Shown here: piece by piece, positions 16,414 through 31,400 of the stretch | Layout: each line of letters begins with the position of its first letter | Position numbering within the stretch: the stretch's first letter is position 1 | Assembly: GCF_030463565.1 (NCBI RefSeq) | Contig: NC_134643.1 | Span: 7,982,657-8,046,656, forward strand | Length of the DNA stretch: 64,000 nt | Source of the DNA: Pelecanus crispus | Taxonomy: Eukaryota > Chordata > Aves > Pelecaniformes > Pelecanidae | Direction: 5' to 3' | The notes under the pieces: generated by a model | Told to the model about the DNA's origin: nothing | Database searches by the model: none | Seen by the model: only the letters and a program-made list of their open reading frames with translations | Translations under genes and position numbers: made by a program

Positions 16414-19400
16414 CTGCAAAGAAAAAAAAGCAAAGCATTAAAACATCTGATTGCAAAGCATTTCAGCCTTGATCTGCCAAATCCCTATTTAGACAAGCAC
16501 TTGGTGACTTCAGTGGATTCTGTTGAACTCCAAGAGAAGACATGGTGGAAGTCTGAGCTCTTGTTTTACAGCAAGAAGTTTGTGCCCGAATTCAGTGTTT
16601 AGTGGGTATGTAAATGAAGCCAAATACAGACAAAAGACGTTGGCAAAAGGACGTCATACGGATGCCAACAAATGACATACTGAGACAAAACCAGCACTGT
16701 AAACTTCCAACAGAGGACTGCAAAGTGCCTCTAACACAGCAGCATTTTGGATAAAGGTCATATTAAGATACCTATAACCACATATTGGTAGCAGCTGATT
16801 CTGCAAGTAATCCCATTGCCTGAAATGAAATAATTCATCAAAGCAGGGACTGTTACCAGAGAATGCAAGAGGCAGAAAAGTAAACATAGGCTTGATTCAG
16901 TGCTCCCTGTGACAGTCCTTTTGACCCCTTTGATAGGGAATTTTCTAACCTTTTTTGGCCTTTCCCATAAGATTATTTTCCTCAGAGACAACTGAAAAAT
17001 ACTTTATTTACTAATTAATGCTTTTCAGAAGCAGCACAGTAACTAGTTAGCAAGTTTGTCATTCAGTTATTAAACCTAAGAACACTCCCATTATAAGAAT
17101 CCCAAAGCACTGAAAAAGGTGGCTTGGCAAGAGAATTACTAGAAAGAGTTTCATTGTCAGCTCTGGCACAAATTTCCAGGGGGCTCTGACCAAGCCATTA
17201 AATGTTTTGGTGCTACCCTTTATTACTGGAGTATTCAGCTTTTCTATATCCCTTACCTGGTTTACATTTATGCTACATTGCAAAGGTGTGAAGCACTGCA
17301 ACACAGAGCAGCAAACTCATCTGCAGATGGGTAATTAAACCTCACTGTGCTGCATGCTGTTTGTGCAGCTCATGTCTCTGCACTGTGCTGTACCCTGACA
17401 CACAGCAGCCTCTTGTAAGGGATGTTAAAATATCATCTCCCATTGGAAAATGTTTGGAGAACACAGGCAAGAGAGTATATTCACACAAATAGGAACTTGG
17501 ACACGTGCTGAGGCTTGCTTACTCTTTAAGAGTTATTTGACCCGAGGTCTTCTCATCCGGGCAAAGGGCATCAGCCAGCAGCACAAGTCAAGCCTGGGGG
17601 CGAAGGGCCACCTGCTGAGCCCACCACCCTGGGCTCGGTGCCACCTCCTCCTCCGCAGCCCTTGGACAGCTTCTTAGCACCTGGGGCACCTTTATGTTTG
17701 CTTTTTCCAAGCAAACAGTCCTCTCGGCAGTGACTAAAACCACTTTTCATTTAAAGGCTGTGAGGAAGAAGCAGCTACTGAACAAGAGGAATTATTTACA
17801 AGGATACATGGAAGTGTGAAAGTTATTTTTTAGGTTCTAGATGAAGCAAATGAGTGTGCCATCCAGAAAAACACCTACCTCTCTCAGACGTTTCAGAACA
17901 TAACATCAAGGTACTTCCATCAAAAACAACAACAACAAACCCCAGAAACTTGAAAGACAGTGTTTAAGCTACTCCAGATGTAACAGACAAATCAACTGCA
18001 AAGGAATTATGTGCCATTCCCATGGCAGGCTCTAAATCAACCTGAAGAGAAACTTATGTCATGGTGCAAGCGAGTCAGGGAAGAGGTTTGCAAGTGGTAG
18101 CGCAGAGAGCGTGCTAACTAGCCAGAGGGGAGTAGAAGCACGGTGAAAAAAGGAAGGAAGAAACAGCACACAAATAGTCTTCACTCAATTATCTTTCCTC
18201 CACACACTCTCTTTCTGCAATTTTGTATCGCTTGTACACGTACCCTGTTAACATTCTTCAGCAAGATCAGAAAAATGTACAAAACCCCGGTTTCCAATAA
18301 AAATCACTTCCCACCTGCTAGCGGCATCCCACAGTTTGATCAATAACCTTTAACAGAGGCTACAGGCTACTATTGATCAGTAGTAGGATTCCTGTCTGCA
18401 GGGATTATAATAATTTCTCTGGTAGACTGACCAATCTCTTTGGGTAAGTCCTTAAGGTTTTCCACCGTGTATTCTAGCCTAGTCTATGTTACTGGCATTC
18501 CCAGCTGCTCTGGTTTTTGACCCATGGACAACTACAAGAAGTCTTCACCTGTACAAGGTCACAGCCACCAAGAGTTTCAGTTGCTGCGATGTGCCTGTGG
18601 CAAATGAAGCAGCAGTGCCACTCTGCACCGAAGCAAGCAGCATGTCATGGGGTACCAAGTTTCTGAGGTCTGCGTCAGCCACCACTGAAGACAAAGCAAA
18701 CGAACTGCAGACTGAATGAAGAAATGGCTGTGGCGGTTTGAGAGCTCGCTGCACGCTTCTTTCGGGGTTTGAAAGGATGTAGATACTTGGTGTCTGTCCT
18801 GGCTTACCTTTTTAAAAATGTAAGGGTTTTTTTTGGTAAGAGGTTTTGAACATTGCTAGTTTTAACAATTGTACTGCAAGCAGGGAAGCGGACACAGAAA
18901 ACTTCAGAAGCAAAAGCCTTGCAATGAAGAGCAGATACAAACAGTTCATGAATCGAAAACAAGTGTCCTTGCTCCTGCTAATGGCTTTCTTCCACAATGA
19001 CTAACAAATGGATGAGATGCTTCTTGTCAGGTACTAACACAGCCCTTCTTTTCTACCCATCTGCCTATTTCCACAAAATTTGCAGAAACACCATGTTGAG
19101 CTAACTACTACACTAAATAAAACTGGCTGACACCAGTCAACTTTCAAAAGTTATTAGAAGAGGACTGGCAAAAATACACACATGCGTGAATATCCCGCAC
19201 AGAGTAACTGTGTAACTTATTTCTGCAAACAGAACTAAGGTTTTTGAAACTAACTGCCTGACTGCAACTTTAACCGTTACCAGAGAGTTACCTAAAAGAG
19301 AGCACAAAATCATGTAAAAGTACAATTTTAAGAAAATACACCATAAGCAAGAGTGCCTGGAAGATGGAACAGATGAAATAACAGATCTTTCCAATGCTGA

Positions 19401-22400
19401 CTTTTGTCAACAGGTGCCCAGCAAATGCGCACTGGAAAAAACCCAACAGTCTTAAACCCTATTCGAATAGTTTTCCAGTAAATCTCTCATTGCCTGCTCA
19501 CTCTGCTGAAAAACATCTGTTCACAAATGAAGAAGCCACAGAGCATTTCTGGAAGTTTAAGAGAACAGAGAAAGAACGTATCTATATTACAGCGTGAACA
19601 GCCCTGAGCAGCCCCCCAAAAGGCATCCTCACAAGCGGATATAGAGGCGCAGCAAGCCACATGCTTGCCTTCATATACATCAACCCCGGGACAGGAAGTA
19701 CGCAAACACCATGGGTCTGAATGCTAACAAGCCATCCCAGCACACCATGCCCAAGCTAATACACGCTGCTGCAACGTGTCAGGCTATCTAGTGCAAGCCT
19801 AAAGCCTGTGGGACTGCAGTTATATAGCTTTCAGACCATATTGTGTCCACGTGGCTACGGATCTCTAATATTTGGCAGACACTGTCCTGCAACAAATCCC
19901 TATAGCCACTTCTAATGCGAGAAATGCAGCACTGTGATGAAATCAAATATACATGTTTTGAGGCACCCAAAGTTCACAAATAACCAGATATGTCTTGCTG
20001 GTTTTTCCATCATCATGTACGTTGAAACATAAGCTGCTCAGCGTTTCAAAAGACACTTCTTGCTCTCAGTCCCAAAAGAGATTCTGAAGTTGACTGTTTT
20101 CTGCTTCCAAGTACTCTCACAGCAGTGCGTACATCAGCACCGTTTTACATTCCTTCAGTGAGAAAACAGAACTGGATATCCCCAGGGTGCAGGACGGGCA
20201 GCTCTGAAGACTCAAGCACTCAGTTTGCAGCTAAACCATTCCCACGCCAACTGCTATACAAACCTCTGCCACAGCCACTCACCTTGAAAGAGCAGCCTGC
20301 AGTTCCAGCTCCGTGTCCACGCTATTTTTTGGCCTCTTTGCAACTGATACCAGATGCTACTAGCACTCTGCTTATGCGGACTCCTGGGTAGTAAGAATCT
20401 GTCTGGTACCAACCTTATTGACACAGCTTGCCAAACTGCCACCAGATATTTCTGGTCTCTGCTGACTGACGCTGGATTTGAACTCCTGAAAGGGTTCACG
20501 TCCCATATCCTATTACACATCATCTGAGCCATACAGTCTCTGTAGGACAGAGTGTCTGTTTAAACACAGATGGCTAAGGAACAATTCAGCAGATCATGGT
20601 TAAGTTGTGTATTCACTCGGGGAAAAGTTTATGGCTCTCACTGTGATGCTTCTTTCCAGATCTTCAGACTGTTTTGCTTCAAGGGGCCCCCTCTGTTGTG
20701 AACTGCAGAGAACTTGGATAATACTTTTGGAGAGCAGGAAGAGGGTGGAGAAATGAGATAAGAGAAAAGACAGATTTGTTGCTACATCTTCTCCATTTCC
20801 CAAAGAGAAAGAAAAGTCAGATTAGAGAAGAAAAACAAGATGGAACAGGATGGAAGACTCAAGGGGAAAATAAAGTATAGAGACTTCCAGCAGAAGACAG
20901 GGATCATGCTAGTCAGCAAAGTGGCCTACACTTAATAATAAGGCAACTTTCAAACATCAGAAGTTCTTATCACCTGTTGACTGTTTAAATACTTATCTGA
21001 TACGAACTTGGTGTCCATAGCCTGATCCTCAGTACTTGTCTGTTGTAGTCACTGTCACTGCAAGTGGCAGCTTTATTAAATAGAGAACTCAAGTAATGAA
21101 TGGGTCACAGACCAAACTTTTTTTTTTTTTTTTTTTTGCTGCTAGTCACAGTCTCTTAAAGTCAGATTTCATATACCTAAGGGAGAAAATCTATATTCTT
21201 GTATTCTGTACGCTGTGGACAGAGAAGGCCTCACTCGTTGAGGCTCGCCCATTCAATGCCAACTTTCACACATACTCACAATGAGAAACAAAACACCACT
21301 CATTTGACTGGCAAACCTACTGCAGGTGGCTTTACCTTTTGAGAAACCTGTGTCAGCTGTGATGGGATTTTCAGGTATTCACTGGAGTTAACAGCTAAGA
21401 GAAAAATAGGTTTTAAAAGAATTCAGAATCATCACTAACTTCTAACTGCAAGATGTTCTAGATACAGCAAGGGCTTTTATAGTAGTGTTTCATATGGAAG
21501 CAGAAGGCATTCAGAACAGGATGGTCATTTGGAAGTTAGGCTGAAGAAGTTAAAATTAACAGTTGTGTTGCTAATGCTCATTAACTTGGCTACACACCAA
21601 ACCAACTGTGATTTTGAATGCAAAGCACATGATTTGTACATTTGAAATGTTATTGAATTCTAACATGGAGGTGTAGGGAAGGAAGAGGGTGGCACAACTG
21701 TCACCTACCTGAAGTCTCTGGACAAGTCCCGTGCATGAGGCCAAACATATTGCCACAAGCCTTACTGACAGCAGCCATCTTAGCAAGAACAGGAAGGTTA
21801 TGAATAACAAAGGACACCTCATTTCGCTGCTGCTTGGCAAGGTTTTGTGCATGCCCCAGGATTCCAAATCCTGTGATGTCTGTAGCTGCATGTGCATTGA
21901 AAGTGTGCATGAGTCCAGCAGCTGCAAGAGAGGCAGGGGGGAAACAAAACACACAAATCAGAAAAAAATTATCAGGAAAAGCAATGCTTCAACAACACTG
22001 TGCAGAGTTTGAATGCAACTGCATACCTTTAATTTGAATCAGGTTGGGTTAATGTTTAATTAAAAAAAATGCTTGAAGGAACTGGAATTCACCAATACTG
22101 CATGTAACACTTAAAAAATTCAACTTGTATTTAAGGTATTAAATCATGCTGAAAATCCAGCACTGAAGTTATATTTATCAGCACGCTCTATTAGACATGT
22201 GCTACTAATTTATATTAGCAATCTAAGAAACAGGGGTTTGCATCAGACTCAAACTTCCCAAAATTGAGGGCCAGAAAGGTTCTGAGCTCAGCTCTGCCTC
22301 ATTAAGGGCAAGGACCAGACTCTACTGGGTCAGTTTTCTCACATCTCCTTCCCTGCCACTCCGTAAAACTATCACATCAGAACTTCAGTCCTGGACACTT

Positions 22401-25400
22401 TTAAACTTTTTAACTTTAAGAGCTTAAGAACAAAGCCTGCAGGTTGTGGGGGAAGGGCACCAGCCTCCCCACCTAGGCATTCATGAAATTCTTGGGCATT
22501 TGCAACTACCAGAGCCCTGGGTGGGAGAAGGGCACCCCTGCATGCAGGACAATAGCTCCAGTTAAGAATATTTAAGTGTTGTTAAAGGTGCCTGACAAGA
22601 GCGAGTGGAGAAAAACAAAACCAAGAATGCTTTGCCCTTCTTTGGTGCTTCCCAATACATGAGCAGGACCCGAGTTCTTTTCCATAAGACAATCCTGGTC
22701 ATTTATTTTTCCTGGAAGACTTTGTGAAGGAATGAAAAACCAGCGGGATGACATAACAAATACCAAATGAAAACTGAATAAATGGGAGAAGAGATATTTA
22801 ACTATCCCCGTTCCTTCAACTGAGAAGTAAGGAAACACTTCATTCAATTCTCTGCTCCTCCAGAGATACTTTGAATGAAGAAGGGAAATTCTGGATTAAA
22901 ATTTCTAGGGTAAAAACAGAACCTTCCCCCTACCAAAGTTAAAATTAAAAAAACCCCAAACAAACCCAAAAAACCCCACCGCAAAAACAGGGAAAAAACC
23001 TAAAACCGAACAGAAAACGTGTTACATATTCCACACTTTGGGAAGCACATAACATGACAAAATTAAAAAATAAAAATTTAAATTGAAGCGTACAAAAATA
23101 AACAAGTTTTCATTTTTAATTCTATTTCTAAGTTTTTTAACCTTATTACAGTCAGGCCCTCACAAGTTCTCTAGGCACAGAAGATAAGGAACAAATCCAA
23201 TATATTTCCCTTTAAAACATCCTCTAACTCACTGGGATGTTACTCGCAGCACTCACATGAGTCATAATCATCTCCAGCAGCATTTGTGTTTTTCCTGTAT
23301 AATTAAAAGGGGGTGTTTGATTTCAATTTGCTTGCTTCCAATTTGCTTGCTTCACAAACACTGAGCAGCACAAAGATGGGGCAGAAGGAAGGGATAAAGC
23401 AGCTGTGTCACATTTCCCCATGGCAGTGAAATGAAATTAAGTATGGAACTGGAAAAACCCACAACCTCCCCTCTGCCCCCCCAACACATGCATCACTTCT
23501 TACCTGTTCTGTTCAGTCGTGCCATATTCATCATTGCTTCCTGGTATGCTAGTTCTACATCTTCTTGCGTTACCACTAGTTTGATTTTATTCCACTTTTC
23601 TGGCTAATGGATGAAATAAAGATGATTCTTTTAGATTTTCAACTGTGTATTTTAAAGCACACCCTTACTAAAAAAAGTCCTTCCTCTGAAATGTACTACT
23701 TTTTTTTTTTTTTAAACTCAGTTAAAGAGGGGCAAAAGGTTCAACAGTCAGAGGTGTATGCCCTACTCGGCTGTACCTAAGTGAAGTTCATTTAAAAGAT
23801 CTATTAGGCACTAAGCACCTCAAGTCTTGCTTTCAGCAGCAGAATGGAATGGAACAACCTACCCTAGGGCAAAGAACTCCTTCAAGGCAATTCTCTGGCT
23901 TGAACTCCACAGCCAAATGAACTGAACTTTATTGCTGGATGTTGAGATTTGTAATCTCTGGCTTCTTGGGTTTTTAAGAGAAAGCTCTTGATTTCACATC
24001 TGGACACTTTCATCAAGAGGGGCCACTGATACCCACAAGTCCAGGTCTGAGGAATGTATGCTATGGCAGGATGTAATCACTCTAGTGAGTTAGGATGAAG
24101 GAATTTTCATAAGCTTCCTTTACAGTTTAATACCAGCATCTCCCTCCACCCATTCTCCAGTGTCTTGTATGGACTCACGCCTCCACCACACACTAAGCAA
24201 TGCTTTTCATCCCAGAAGGCTCTCAGCACAATTTAGGAAATGGTACCTTTATAGAGGGCAATTGTTTCATTCAAAGCTGAAGTTATTCCAGATCCAGAAT
24301 GAAACAAAGCAACCACTTAGCTGTGAAGAGCAACACTACAAACTGGTTTAATTTTCTTCATTTTTTGCAATGGAAATAAAATTACAGAGAACTGAAAGTA
24401 AATAAAGATAGGATTTTTGACGCCACAATGTCTACACTGCCATTCCTCAGAATAAATGCATAGAACAAACATCTTACTAAACCAAAGATGCAAAAACTAC
24501 TAAGAATTGGTATATGATGCTGCACTGGGGAAGGATCTTGTCAAAGAGGCTCTTATCCTTAACAAATGAGCGCTGACTTCGAGGGGTGCAAGAGAGAATC
24601 CAGAAGTGGCAAGAGGGGAAAAGAGACTGGTCAGCCAAAACAAATTATTTGTTGAAGAGCAAGGAAGTATAGTAGTAAGATCAGAGCTTCTAAAATTAGG
24701 TTGAACTGGGTCTGACCAAGTAAGTTAGAGAAAGAGCAAGTAAAAAAACATAAATGAGGCTATTAGAGCGGGGACAGAACAGTGATTACTCTTACGGCGG
24801 GTATGACTGAAAAACCTGAGCAGTCATTCTGCCTTAGTTTTCAAAAACATGGTTCCGAGCCGATCATGGGATGGAAATCAGTCAGATGATGGGAATGGAA
24901 GTAACAAATGAGGTGGAAGCAGAACTCAAGGCTGAGGCTAGAAGAGACACTAGGATACAAAATAGATGCAAATTCCTCTCCACTATAGCAGACACTGAGC
25001 TTAGTAGGGAGGAAACAAAGGCAGAAAACTTCAAAAAAATCCCCAAACAACTTTTAAAAGCAAGCTTAGATTTCCAAATGGGAAGGGTCTGTAGACAACA
25101 AGGGCTAGAAAACCCTTTCTGAAGAGGCACATCACAGCAACCCATTTCATGCTTTTCAGCTGAAAGAGGAAAAGGCAAAGGGATGCCAGTTCCCAGCTGT
25201 GGGCCAGCCTAATCAGTCCGCATCACCAGCCTGGCAGCCAAAGCCACAGCAAACAGCTTCATCGCCCCCAGCGCATCCCTGACCTGATCTCGGGGCCCAG
25301 CTCCCTGCAGACTCGTCCTCTGCACCCTACGGCAGCTGCTGCCAGCAACACAGCTGGGGCTTGGCTGCAACAATGCTGGCAGCAACCAGGCAAGGAGGAC

Positions 25401-28400
25401 AAATTTTGCCTCCATTTGGATCTTCCTTTCAGTTGTCACCAGGAACTCATTCACTACTGCTCTGTTTAAATACCTCAGCTTTTAGGTTGGTGGTCTGGGG
25501 TTTTTTTGTTGTTTATGGTGTGTGCCCCCCCCCAATTTGTTTTGCAGCCATGTATTTCTACAGTCCAACTTTCCTTCCTTGCCTATGCATAAACTTGCTG
25601 TACCTATGTACTTTCTCCCACATACTTTTCAATACAAAGACAAATTCCCTACCGAAATTTGATTTACGGGTGGATTTGTGATAGGTAATTCTAGTTTCAC
25701 TTTCTCTACTCTTTCACAAAACAAAGCTGAAGAAAAGGCAGCACAGCTACTCAGAAATTTTTGTACCACAATCAAAGATATATGCTGTTTACACGTAATA
25801 AGAGGATTGGTTTCCTTGCTGTCCTCATTTTTCAGACCAGAAAGTGTTTCTGGTTGACAGTCGAGGAAATTAGAAGTACTTGAAATATGTGGAAATTCAG
25901 AATATCCTTAATTTGCAAGTCTGTTTGTCAGTACAATAATAGATAGTTAAGAAGTAAGATTATGGCCAGAAAACATACTATAAAATTGGTGTCTTGCTGT
26001 TTCACTTCATTTTCATATCAAGATTATCTGAGGCCCTGATCCTTATATCTGACTGGAAAACGCAGGATTCTGCAGGTCAGAATTGCTAGGCCAGGCCCTA
26101 TGAAGAAGGAGAAAAATATTTTTTTCTTGTTGCTCACGCTTCAGACTCCAATGAAGGTTTAAGCTGGCGCTCTCCCACTTTTGCTAACACAGGCTTTGTA
26201 ATTAGACTTCATCTGACAATGTAGTGGCCAACAGCCAAGACAAAGTAGATTCCAGCTCACTCCTCTGCCAGTCTATTGGCTCAGTAGTCCCAAAAGTAGA
26301 AAAGATGCATCTTTTTAAAGTGTAAACTGAGCAGTTATAATTCTGAAGACACGTACTGGGAGCCAGACAACATAAACAGATGCCAATTTTGCAGTCACTT
26401 TTCAGTTCAGTAGTTACATTTTTGCCTGAAGTAGCAGATGGAAGCACGTCTACATACATAATGCTGCTAGAAATATTCTTATTGAATGCACAGGGTAATA
26501 CATGTGAAACGTAGATATATTTCCATGTACACAAGCAGAAAGCCCATGAACACAGACAGCAATCTTGGCCTAATTGCCATCACTGGCTTTTGCCAATTAC
26601 TTTGGCAGGTGGAGTAGGGCATAATTTTACCCAGGGTGCTAGTCTGTTGTTCTGTTAGCTAACAATTCTGTTTATTACAGCAATGCCTGAGAACTAAGAA
26701 TTAGAGGCAATTAAGATGGGCTCACTACGCACTAAACAGTAAACAGATTCAATTCTGAAAGAGTTTTACACGTAAGCAGGTAAGGCTGACACACCAAGGA
26801 GGAAGGAGGAGAGAGAGGTGGTAGATCATTCCCAACTGAGCCCTCAGTGTACTTATTACACTGCTGAACTGTGTCATTTGGAGGTTTTGAGGGAATGAGG
26901 AAGGTCACCTTTAACTCACCCCCCTCTTCCCTATTTCTTTTTTTGCAGCATACTCACAATATCCAGCCACTGGTGGACAGCTACAGCCACTTGTGTTCCC
27001 AAGGGTTTAGTTAATACAAGCACGTCTCCTGGCACTGCATTGTCTGGCCTGAAAACAAAGAATTCACATATTAATTACATAGTGAGATTCACACATGTTA
27101 TTAGGAATAAGTGCTGATAATTACAGTTTCACAGACCCATGTTTCTTGTCACACAGTTAAAAAACGGACTAATTGCAGAATTGCCCTTTGGGATTCATTG
27201 CCATGGGATATTATTGAGCAAAAAGCTGCAAACTTGTTTAAAAGTGTTAATCCTTCTTTCTTGGAATATAACAACGCTTGCAGTCAGACACACACAAAAT
27301 TACATCTTTTCTTTCAATTTACCAGACACGTAAGATAGGATAGGGAAAAAAAATTGACCTTTTGTTACTTCAGGGCATAAGACAACCATCACTAGGATCA
27401 CAAACAAATTAATTTGTATAGTGTAACATGCCACAGCGGGACACTCAAAATCAGCCACCATTAAATGGACAGAATGCGGTAAACATAGCAATCCTGTAGT
27501 TCTCTACAGCCATTAATAGGATAATTGGGAGATGGTTTAAAATGTATGTATAAATATGACAGAAATTTATGTCCCAAAACAGTCTTCAATACCTTTAAAG
27601 GTTAGAAGCATAACTCTCCTGTCAAAAGGAGAATAGGATTAAAAGATACTGGGGGGTGGGGAGAAGTAAAAGGACATCCTGTTTAAAAAAGCAAGTATGT
27701 ACAAAAGAGATGTGGCATCTGTTGAGCGCTAAGGACAAATGCAAGCAGGAGAAGGTTATTGCTTTATTCATCAGGAGACAGATTACAAGATCACAACACG
27801 GTATTTAAAGGATTTTTTACTGTATCCCTTCAGACCAGTGCCTTTGATTGTTTAGCGATTTAACTTACATTATAAATTCATTAGGCTGACAGACTGTCGT
27901 GGCCACTCCTCCTAAAACAATCCAGGGATTTAACACTGTTTGGCCACCAGTAACAGATGTTCCTGCCTCTTCTGCTGCATCTTTGAAACCCTGGATAATT
28001 AGAGGCATCACTTTGTCTCTTTCCTAGAGATCAAAACAGAAGTCAGAGTTCCATACACAGCAGTGCTAGTCATTTCAAGACTGGTCCAGGGCTTTTAATC
28101 ACTGAAGCCAAATGCCCTCATGGCAAATAGTTCGCGACAGAAAAGCCAGCCTTAGGAAGAAGTTAGCCTCCTGAAAATTGCATGTTATCCCATAGAGCTA
28201 TGGTTTTACAACTCTTTGTAAAAGAGGTGAAGAGACATTCTTACGCCGAAGAAACACTCTTCAAAAGGTCATATAAAAGTAAAGAAATCAGAGTTCTGGA
28301 AACAGAACAACTATCCTGCTGTTGTAATCGGGTACAGCCACAGCAGTGCAGTGCAATAAGGCAAAGTTAAATCAAGCTGCATTTGGCCTCCACTAACCTG

Positions 28401-31400
28401 CAAAGTTTCAACTTACTTCCGAGAATTAATATCCCTTTTTTGCTAGAGCAAAACCAAATATACATGCTGGTCACTTCCACAGGGGAAGTGCTTCTGAGAG
28501 ATGTTACAAAGCTGGCAATAAGCAAACCAGAAGTACCTATCCAGATTGATACATGAATTGGTAACCAAATGCTGCCTTGGAGCAACATCGTCCTGAACTG
28601 ACAGAAGCAGGGACCCCATTATGGTGGGGATGAAGGTATTAGCAACAGAAGATTACAATGCCACAGAAAACTGAACTTTTAGCAAGTGACCTCAGAATGT
28701 CTGAGGCAAGACCCATACTATGAACTGAGACATTCAATAAAACCATCTCTTCTCTAAAAGGGTTCAGACTTTGGGGAGAAAATACACTAAAGGTAAATAC
28801 ATTCTAAGCATGCTTAGCTGTTTAGGTCTTCCTTCAAAAGCAAATACCAAAATCTTACCCTATCTGTCATTTTATTGCTGATTCCAAGGAGCATCAACAT
28901 GTTGTCGCATTCTGTGACCCCCATGGCATAAAGGTCACTTAGGACATTGGCACACGCTATCCGTCCCTGAAAAAGACAGACAAAAAAATCTGCAGGACTG
29001 TTTGTGAATGTTCAGACAAACACCTGCCGTGAGCAAAACTTCCAGCATGAGTTCGCACTCTGAGACAGATGCTCCTTCTACGGCTCCTGCATTAAGAAAC
29101 CCAGCCAAAGATGTGGTATGATCCATTTCATGCAATGTGTCCATCTAGAAGTGCAGATATCCATTCCCTTTATAGTAAGGAGAGAATTCATCCCAGCTGT
29201 CTTGGTCAACATGCTCTCTCACTGACTACATAGAAATCACACACCGAGTTTAGACTGGATGCCTAATTTTAGAGGCTGAAGTTAAACTCAACAAAGTCTA
29301 GCTCTGATAACAAGTTCAGTTTACTTAATCTGATATGTTCCTAATTACTTTATTCCAGCACAAAACTGTACACACTGATGAAGATGACCATTGTATGTAA
29401 TTCACAATTGCTAGGAAGCTAATTCCAAAAGCATATATTGCCGTACCTCTTCTGCATCAGAATATGTAGGAGACAGGGACCTTGATGAGAAAGCTGTTTG
29501 TTCCTCTGCACTACCCTGGAGGCCATGTCTACACTCCTAAGTTTTCAGGAGAGTACTCTTCTTCCCGGAGGATACAGTTGTGCTGCCAGGACACAGCCAT
29601 GCTGGGGTGCTTCTTCTGTCAGGAAATCAGTAAGAAGCTGTCTGCAGAAGACAGCACGTGCCAGGGATTAAGGAGCTCAGGGCTCCCAGAAGCTGGCCCT
29701 GTCACTGCTTAGGAGCACACACAGCTACCGAGAGATGTCTGTCCCCCACCACTTGTAGGGTGAGGGAGACGTGCCTACTCTATCACTTGTTCAAATGACA
29801 AGATAAGGCTGAGTTTTGCTACAGCGCATGCACTTTAATTGACTTTTGTGCATGTGAACATCTCCACTAACAAAAATTTTTCCAAGAGACCCAGTCTTCT
29901 GTTGAAGATTCCTCTAACAAGTCTTGAAGCTGACAGGACTGAGAAGGGATCACTTGGGTCACATGAGCTTAGCTACTCTAGTTTCGCTAGATCAATGGAT
30001 CTGAGTGAGGGTTTGTTGGGATGTGGAGCCAGCACAGATGAGACATTGAGTTTCCCGATGAAGATGCAGAACTTTGATATAGGATGTGCCCTAAGGGATG
30101 GCAAAATAATTTTAAAATACAGGACAAGTTCTGTTGTGTTACTCTGGAATACTCCATGCATTTTATTAAATTTGGTTTAGGTTTACAGCTGCACAACTGT
30201 AACCAACATCTGTTTTTATGATTGTAAATCTGTGCTTTTCATAAAGTTCAGAGGCAACACCACCATGACAAAAACAACAATATGCTTATTTGACACAATT
30301 TGGACTACAGGAAGACGCTTTAGCTGGAAGACAAATGGGGGGGGCGAAGACAGAAGGAATCTAAACACATTTCCCCATCTCTAAAACCTTACCGTCTAAT
30401 CACACATCCAGGATCTTTGCAAAAATTAGTATTTTCAGGCAGTTACCTTACTTGCTGATGATATAACACCTCCAAATCACAATTAAATATAATCCAGTTT
30501 TTCATAAATTCAAGAGCTTCCAGTGGCATCAGGGGAATCCCTTATATTTAGAACTGGAATATGTTTTAATCATTTAGATGTTAAACTATTAAGAGACGAG
30601 TGAGCTGTGTATGGCATGGTTTGATGGATACTGGCTGTTAAATTTCTAGATGTTTAGGAACACTAAAGCCTGCCATTTTCCTTTTCTGGAAGGGGACTAT
30701 CAAACCATTCTCCACTATCTTCAGTATTTACCAAGCAAACTGTTGGTTTATGCCCTCTTAGGAATGACAGATAAGTTTTTAAAACCACACTGACAACAGC
30801 TCTCTATTCTAGTAGTCTAGAGGTCAGTCTAACACCGCTTTTGCCAACTGGCAAAACCACTACGGAAACAAATTCATGGAGTGCAAGTCTCAAGTCTGAA
30901 GCAGCAAAGGGAATGATACATGGCTCGTCAACAGAGATAAACACGACAGGATTCACAAACAGGGGTCTACCTAGCTGGGTCCCACATGCTACCCAACTTT
31001 CTTAGTCTCCCTGAAACGCAATCCACATGCAATACTAAAAACTATTTATAAGGGCAAGAATGGAGTATCAGACCCCCATCCCCAGTACTGAGTGAAGGTT
31101 CTTCTTAAAAGGGCACAAAAAAGGTCCCTGGAAGGGAGGGGGAAGGAAGTCCACTCTCAAGCCAGTTTCCAGCTCCTATATTCAAAAAGGTGTCTCCGCA
31201 GCACCACAACAGAGACCAGTACCAGTCCTATCACCGGTAGCTTGGTACCTACGATAGGTACCTACAATGTGAAACCTATCTTCAATAGCTTGTAACTTCT
31301 CCAATATCAAACCATTTAAGTTGAAAAGCCCTATGCTGGATACAGATTTTACATCCTAGGGATACTTCAGACAACACGGATTGAGTGTTTTCAAGAACAA